Below, piece by piece: positions 59,601 through 64,000 of a stretch of 64,000 bases of DNA. The stretch's first letter is position 1; each line of letters opens with the position of its first letter. The notes beneath the pieces were generated by a model. That model was not told the origin of the DNA. It was given only the letters and a program-made list of their open reading frames with translations, and ran no database searches. Made by a program: the position numbers and the translations under genes. The DNA is from Antedon mediterranea (lineage: Eukaryota > Echinodermata > Crinoidea > Comatulida > Antedonidae): contig NC_092670.1 of the NCBI RefSeq assembly GCF_964355755.1, forward strand, positions 22,567,201 to 22,631,200, written 5' to 3'.

Positions 59601-61639
59601 GTAGATATTGCTTTAGATATCGCCAAAAAGTTAAATTACCAGCTAATTTTATGTTATTTTGTCGATCCAACAAAACGTTTTCACACTTGATATCGCGATG
59701 TACAATATCTAAATTGTGTAAATACGTCACGACGTCCAATAGTTGATGAAAAATGCGACGTGACTCGCATTCCGAAAGATGTCCTGGAATAAAAATAAGA
59801 AGTAATCTAATGATTATAAATAATTGAATATAAATAATAATTGTACCGCACCAAACAATTTAGAAAATAAAATTGCGATTATCAATGCGACTTTTCAATG
59901 CTAAAGGGTATTGTGTGGTAAAAGTCATTAGAATATCAAACAATGAAATTATATTATATATAAATATACCCTTTCTGTTGATGTAGTCTAACAAGTCTCC
60001 GCCAGGAAGATATTCCATAATTATGTAAGTGTGTTTATTTGTCAAAAGTGCTCCTTCGAATCCAATCTGAAATTGTATAAAAAAGAAAGACCGCTAAATA
60101 TTATGCTGATTTTGAAGCCCGAGGGGAGGTAGATGGTTTTCTATGTGGAGGTTGGGTGAAGACAGAGAAGTACATCTTGGTATCTCACAACCTATCAGCA
60201 TCTCCAACACAATAATAATGTCATTGGTGGTGAGTACAACTAGGTTTGAACCAAAGCACTGGCGATGTAAAGCACACAAATAAACCACAAGCAACAGAGC
60301 CACTTACCAGCCGTTCGTGGCCAAGCGTTTTCATTATTGTAATTTCTCTTGGAATAATCTTCTTGGTATACTCTTCCGGCGCATTCTCTTTTGATATTAT
60401 TTTGATTGCTAGATCTTTGTTGAGCTTCTCACTATGGACCTTCACCACCTGTACAACAATGCAAATCAACAAGACAAATTGTCATTGTCATGATATTGTC
60501 CGACATCGTCACGATATTGTCCGACATTGTCACGATATTGTCCGACATTGTCACGATATTGTCCGACATTGTTACGATATTGTCCGACATTGTCACGATA
60601 TTGTCCGACATTGTCACGATATTGTCCGACATTTTCACAATATTGTCCGACATTGTTATGATATTGTCCGACATTGTCATGATATTGTCTGACATTGTCA
60701 CGATATTTTCTGACATTGTCACGATAGTGTCCGACATTGTTATGATATTGTCTGTCATTGTCACAATATTGTCCGACATTTTCACAATATTGTCCGACAT
60801 TGTTATGATATTGTCCGACATTTTCACAATATTGTCTGACATTGTCACGATATTGTCTGACATTGTCACGATAGTGTCCGACATTGTCACGATATTGTCT
60901 GTCATTGTCACGATATTGTCCGACATTTTCACAATATTGTCCGACATTGTTATGATATTGTCCGACATTAATTGTCATGATATTGTCCGACATTGTCATG
61001 ATATTGTCTGACATTGTCACGATATTGTCTGACATTGTCACGATATTGTCCGACATTGTCACGATATTGTCTGACATTGTCATGATATTGTCTGACATTG
61101 TTACGATATTGTCCGACATTGTCACGATATTGTCCGATATTGTCACGATATTGTCTGACATTGTCACGATATTGTCCGACATTGTCACGATATTGTCCGA
61201 CATTGTCACAATATTGTCCGACATTGTCACAATGTTGTCTGTCATTGTCAAGTATGATTTGTTGTTCATAATAAAGGTAAGTTAGCATTTAATTTGGAAT
61301 AGACAAAAATGCCTAATACTAAAACGATATATCTAATAGTAAATACATTATAGAAAGCCATAATTTTAATACATGAAAATTGTATTAGGCCTATTGTCAC
61401 ATTGATTACAGATCTATTTTCATATATTTGTTAGATCTACTACCCTACTCTACATTTGTATAAAAAATTTAACTTACCTTTGAAAACATTCCTTCGCCTA
61501 ATGTTCGACCTATCTGTATCCCAAGTCCCAGAGAATCTAAAGGGTTACTTTGTTTGCGAGGTGTCCAGCAGCTATTGCCTCTTCTTTTCTTCATTTCAAA
61601 CTCCTCACTTGAGTAAAATATTTGGTCGTCTGCTGGCAT
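56685..61639 (-). CDS. TSSK-like (testis-specific-type) serine/threonine kinase with long C-tail
   Basis: Ten exons (61639-61478, 60448-60308, 60066-59970, 59783-59640, 59315-59184, 59021-58902, 58722-58573, 57717-57591, 57489-57380, 57124-56685) join in phase to 540 aa. CAMK-group kinase fold, residues about 42-295: glycine loop GRTLGEGMFSKV, Lys70 in LAIKI, alpha-C Glu89 in IIPREITIM (the PRE motif typical of TSSKs), YIIMEYLPGGDLLDYI, catalytic HRDIKCEN (162-169), DLG instead of DFG (182-184), APE (206-208), DIWSMG, LPFRDDDF, and closing Arg282 with HSDWL. All catalytic residues are present, so activity is expected. The 225-residue C-tail is Arg/Ser/Met-rich without a domain I recognise; mammalian TSSKs are mostly 270-370 aa. 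Exon 58573-58722 is easily missed but restores the C-lobe. Closest family is TSSK; other CAMKL kinases are possible. Confidence 0.88.
57740..58340 (+). repeat. Roughly 110-120-bp tandem repeat, about five copies, in kinase intron 7
   Basis: Units contain CAGAGAGGAACACTGA-AC, CAGGAACTAGATTACCATAA, CTAGCCTCAAAGAACA and TATCTACCAATAC. They start near 57765, 57880, 57995, 58105 and 58205 with increasing divergence to the right. Not coding. Confidence 0.8.
58407..58568. mobile_element. Palindromic MITE with TTA target duplication, adjacent to a splice donor
   Basis: 162 bp. Left end AGCGTGGTTCCCACTAGCGA and right end TTCTAGTGGGAACCACGCT are inverted repeats. Inner blocks ACGCAACGCAAG / CTTGCGTTGCGT also pair, and the centre is TCACAAGCGA...TCGCTTGTCATTGG. 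TTA flanks both sides (58404-58406, 58569-58571). The right flank is the donor of the kinase exon ending at 58573 (minus strand). Confidence 0.85.
60481..61250. repeat. 21-bp minisatellite, about 36 copies, in kinase intron 1
   Basis: The unit GTCCGACATTGTCACGATATT recurs with point variants (TCTGACATT, TTTTCACAAT, TGTTATGAT) across about 770 bp. Because 21 is divisible by 3 and the unit lacks stops in several frames, long frames stay open on both strands (DIVTILS-, MSDNIVT-, VGQYRDN-type heptads). There is no codon bias or start context to suggest translation, and flanking exons splice across it. Confidence 0.95.
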
Positions 61640-62157
61640 TATGACGTGGTTATTGAATTTATTAATTTGTGAAGCAAAAATATGACATACAGTCCCACTG
61701 TGCCTTAACGTTTAAGTCTGTGCGTCCTTTTCTCTAAACTTTAAATTTTGGTGGTATAGTGTGTATACTTTTATATCGTAACCTAGTAACTTGCGTACGT
61801 ATTGATGCGTACTTAGCAACAGTGGGCATACGTACGCGTACACGTGTATCTAATGTGTAGAGTTTGGTTGCCGGTGTAAGATTGAAATGTGTCCATCATT
61901 CAAAAGTGTCCGGGTGGACACTTTTCAGCATTGGATAGTGTCCAATTGCATGTTTCAACGGGTTCGCGGGCGTTTTCCAACAATTTAATGCTGTCCGGCG
62001 CGTTTAATAATGTCTGACCCTTGGATTGAATACCGTCCGTGGTTGAGATTTGAGATTCAGGTTTTGATCGTGATTGCGCATGCACTTGTCTTTTTTTAAC
62101 GACCACTATTTGTTAATAATGCCAAACTAGTTTTTATTTTTCAAAGATAACTTGGCT
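61640..62157. other. Region upstream of the kinase start codon
   Basis: Contains the 5' UTR and probable promoter of the minus-strand kinase. Locally richer in CpG (TACGTACGCGTACACGTG near 61829) than the flanking DNA. A short minus-strand open frame at 61900-62106 has no recognisable features. Confidence 0.45.
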
Positions 62158-64000
62158 TAAAACACCTCCAATTAGCGACCATTATATTATTTGGTATGAA
62201 TAAAGACAAGAAGAATAAATAACAATATAATAATAATCATGTAATAAAAACAAGTAATTATACTGGTCCTCTTCCAATTAAAGAACACTTTAGTTTAGAC
62301 ACTTCCAATTAGCGACCATTTTTATTGTTTTGTATGAGTAAAGACAAGAGTAATAATAGTTTTTAATCATGTGACAAAAAACAAGTAATTGTACTGGTCC
62401 TCTTCCAATTAAAGATCACTTAAAATTAAACACTTCCAATTAGCGACCGTTTTATTATTTTGTATGAGTAAAGACAAGAATAATAAATAGTTTATAATCA
62501 TGTGATAAAAAACAAGTAATTGTACTGGTCCTCTTCCAATTAAAGATCACTTAAATTTAAACACTTCCAATTAGCGACCGTTATTATTGTTTTGTATGAA
62601 TAGAAACAAGAAGAATAAATAGATTTTAATCATGTGATAAAAAACAAGTAATTGTACTGGTCCTCTTCCAATTAAAGATCACTTTAATTTAAACACTTCC
62701 AATTAGCGACCGTTATATTATTTTGTATGAATAAAGGCAAGAATAATAAATAGATTTTAATCATATGACAAAAAAACAAGTAATTGTACTGGTCCTCTTT
62801 CAATTAAAGATCACTTTACTTTAAGACACTTCCAATTAGCGACCGTTATATTGTTTTGTATGAGTACAGACAAGAAGAATAAATAGATTTTAATCATGTG
62901 ATAAAAAACAAGTAATTGTACTGGTCCTCTTCCATATAAAGGTCACTTTACTGTAAGACACTTCCAATTAGCGACCGTTATATTATTTTGTATGAGTACA
63001 GACAAGAAGAATAAATAGATTTTAATCATGTGATAAAAAACAAGTAATTGTACTGGTCCTCTTCCAATGAAAGATCACTTTACTTTAAGACACTTCCAAT
63101 TAGCGACCGTTATATTATTTTTTATGAATAAAAACATGAAGCATAAATAGTTTATAATCATGTGATATAAAATAAGTAATTGTACTGGTCTTCTTCCAAT
63201 TAAAGATCACTTTACTTTAAGACACTTCCAATTAGCGACCGTTATATTATTTTGTATGAGTACAGACAATTAGAAGAATAAATAGATTTTAATCATGTAA
63301 TAAAAAACAAGTAATTGTACTGGTCCTCTTCCAATGAAAGATCACTTTACTTTAAGACACTTCCATTTAGCGACCGTTATATTATTTTGTATGAGTACAG
63401 ACAAGAAGAATAAATAGATTTTAATCATGTGATAAAAAAAAACAAGTAATTGTACTGGTCCTCTTCCAATTAAAGATCACTTTACTTTAAGACACTTCCA
63501 ATTAGCGACCGTTAAATTATTTTGTATGAGTACAGACAAGAATAATAAATAGATTTTAATCATGTGATAAAAAATAAGTAATTGTACTGGTCCTCTTCCA
63601 ATTAAAGGTCACTTTACTTCAAGAAACTTCCATTTAGCGACCGTTATATTATTTTGTATGAATAAAGACAAGAATAATAAATAGTTTATAATCATGTGAT
63701 ATAAAATAAGTAATTGTACGGGTACTCTTCCAATTAAAGGTCACTTTACTGTAAGACACTTCCAATTAGCGACCGTTATATTATTTTGTATGAGTACAGA
63801 CAAGAAGAATAAATAGATTTTATTCATGTGATAAAAAACAAGTAATTGTACTGGTCCTCTTCCAATGAAAGATCACTTTACTTTAAAACACTTCCAATTA
63901 GCGACCGTTATATTATTTTTTATGAATAAAAACAAGAAGCATAAATAGTTTATAATCATGTGATATAAAATAAGTAATTGTACTGGTCCTCTTCCAATTA
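62158..64000. repeat. Roughly 132-bp tandem satellite, at least 14 copies, continuing beyond the window
   Basis: Each unit has CACTTCCAATTAGCGACCGT, TATTATTTTGTATGAGTA, AATAAATAGATTTTAATCAT and AACAAGTAATTGTACTGGTC / CTCTTCCAATTAAAGATCAC. CTTCCAATTAGCGACC recurs about every 131-136 bp (about 62303, 62435, 62565, 62697, 62829, 62964 and on). Homogeneity rises to the right. No ORF. Confidence 0.95.

Noticed and set aside
60432-61288. Long open frames (up to 267 codons) on both strands with heptad repeats
   Set aside because: Products of the 21-bp minisatellite in the first intron of the kinase gene; exons on both sides splice across it.
44913-61639. Gene cluster or operon linking COX6B, MFSD13A, EEF2K and the kinase
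   Set aside because: Genes are on different strands with large intergenic gaps, separate poly(A) signals and unrelated functions.
1-64000. CRISPR arrays, bacterial operons, or a viral genome
   Set aside because: Repeats here are contiguous tandem or transposon-type without unique spacers of uniform length, and coding sequence is spliced animal genes.

Overview
The window is intron-rich, AT-rich animal nuclear DNA. Introns are GT..AG, genes are tens of kilobases long with exons of 36-800 nt, coding uses the standard code, and many small transposon-derived repeats lie between exons. Gene content (a REJ/PKD polycystin, a 5S-rRNA-headed SINE, a foldback element resembling sea urchin TU elements) suggests an invertebrate deuterostome, most likely an echinoderm. 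I cannot name the species from sequence alone.

Layout: (1) <1-32710, plus strand: the 3' four-fifths or so of a giant polycystin-1-like gene. I could chain 44 exons with consistent phases into a 4,019-residue reading frame that enters from the left edge. Domain order is WSC, PKD, PKD-like, four tandem discoidin (F5/8 type C) domains, more PKD domains, REJ, GAIN/GPS, TM1, PLAT, then ten further membrane segments including the polycystin extracellular domain and channel module. (2) 34603-35159, minus: COX6B, the cytochrome c oxidase subunit. (3) 35420-37432: a 2.0-kb foldback transposon with inverted arrays of a 16-bp repeat and an 8-bp target duplication. (4) About 38.2-40.2 kb: an unassigned open region and a decayed BEL/Pao-like retroelement. 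(5) 41048-43051, plus: an MFSD13A (TMEM180)-like transporter-fold protein. (6) 43783-43863, minus: tRNA-Leu(UAG). (7) 44913-53687, plus: a complete eEF2 kinase gene, 12 coding exons, 715 aa. (8) 56685-61639, minus: a complete TSSK-like protein kinase gene, 10 coding exons, 540 aa. One of its exons is easy to miss because a MITE lies against its splice donor. (9) 62158-64000: a roughly 132-bp tandem satellite running off the right edge.

The genes are not an operon and share no obvious pathway: they cover a ciliary/sperm-type receptor-channel, respiration, a membrane transporter, translation-elongation control and a sperm-type kinase. Most long open frames in the repeat arrays (35.4, 37.2 and 60.4-61.3 kb) are artefacts of tandem repeats. 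The most interesting observations are the discoidin cassette built into a polycystin-1, its altered pore and GPS motifs, the intact-looking TU-like foldback element, and MITE insertions right next to splice sites.
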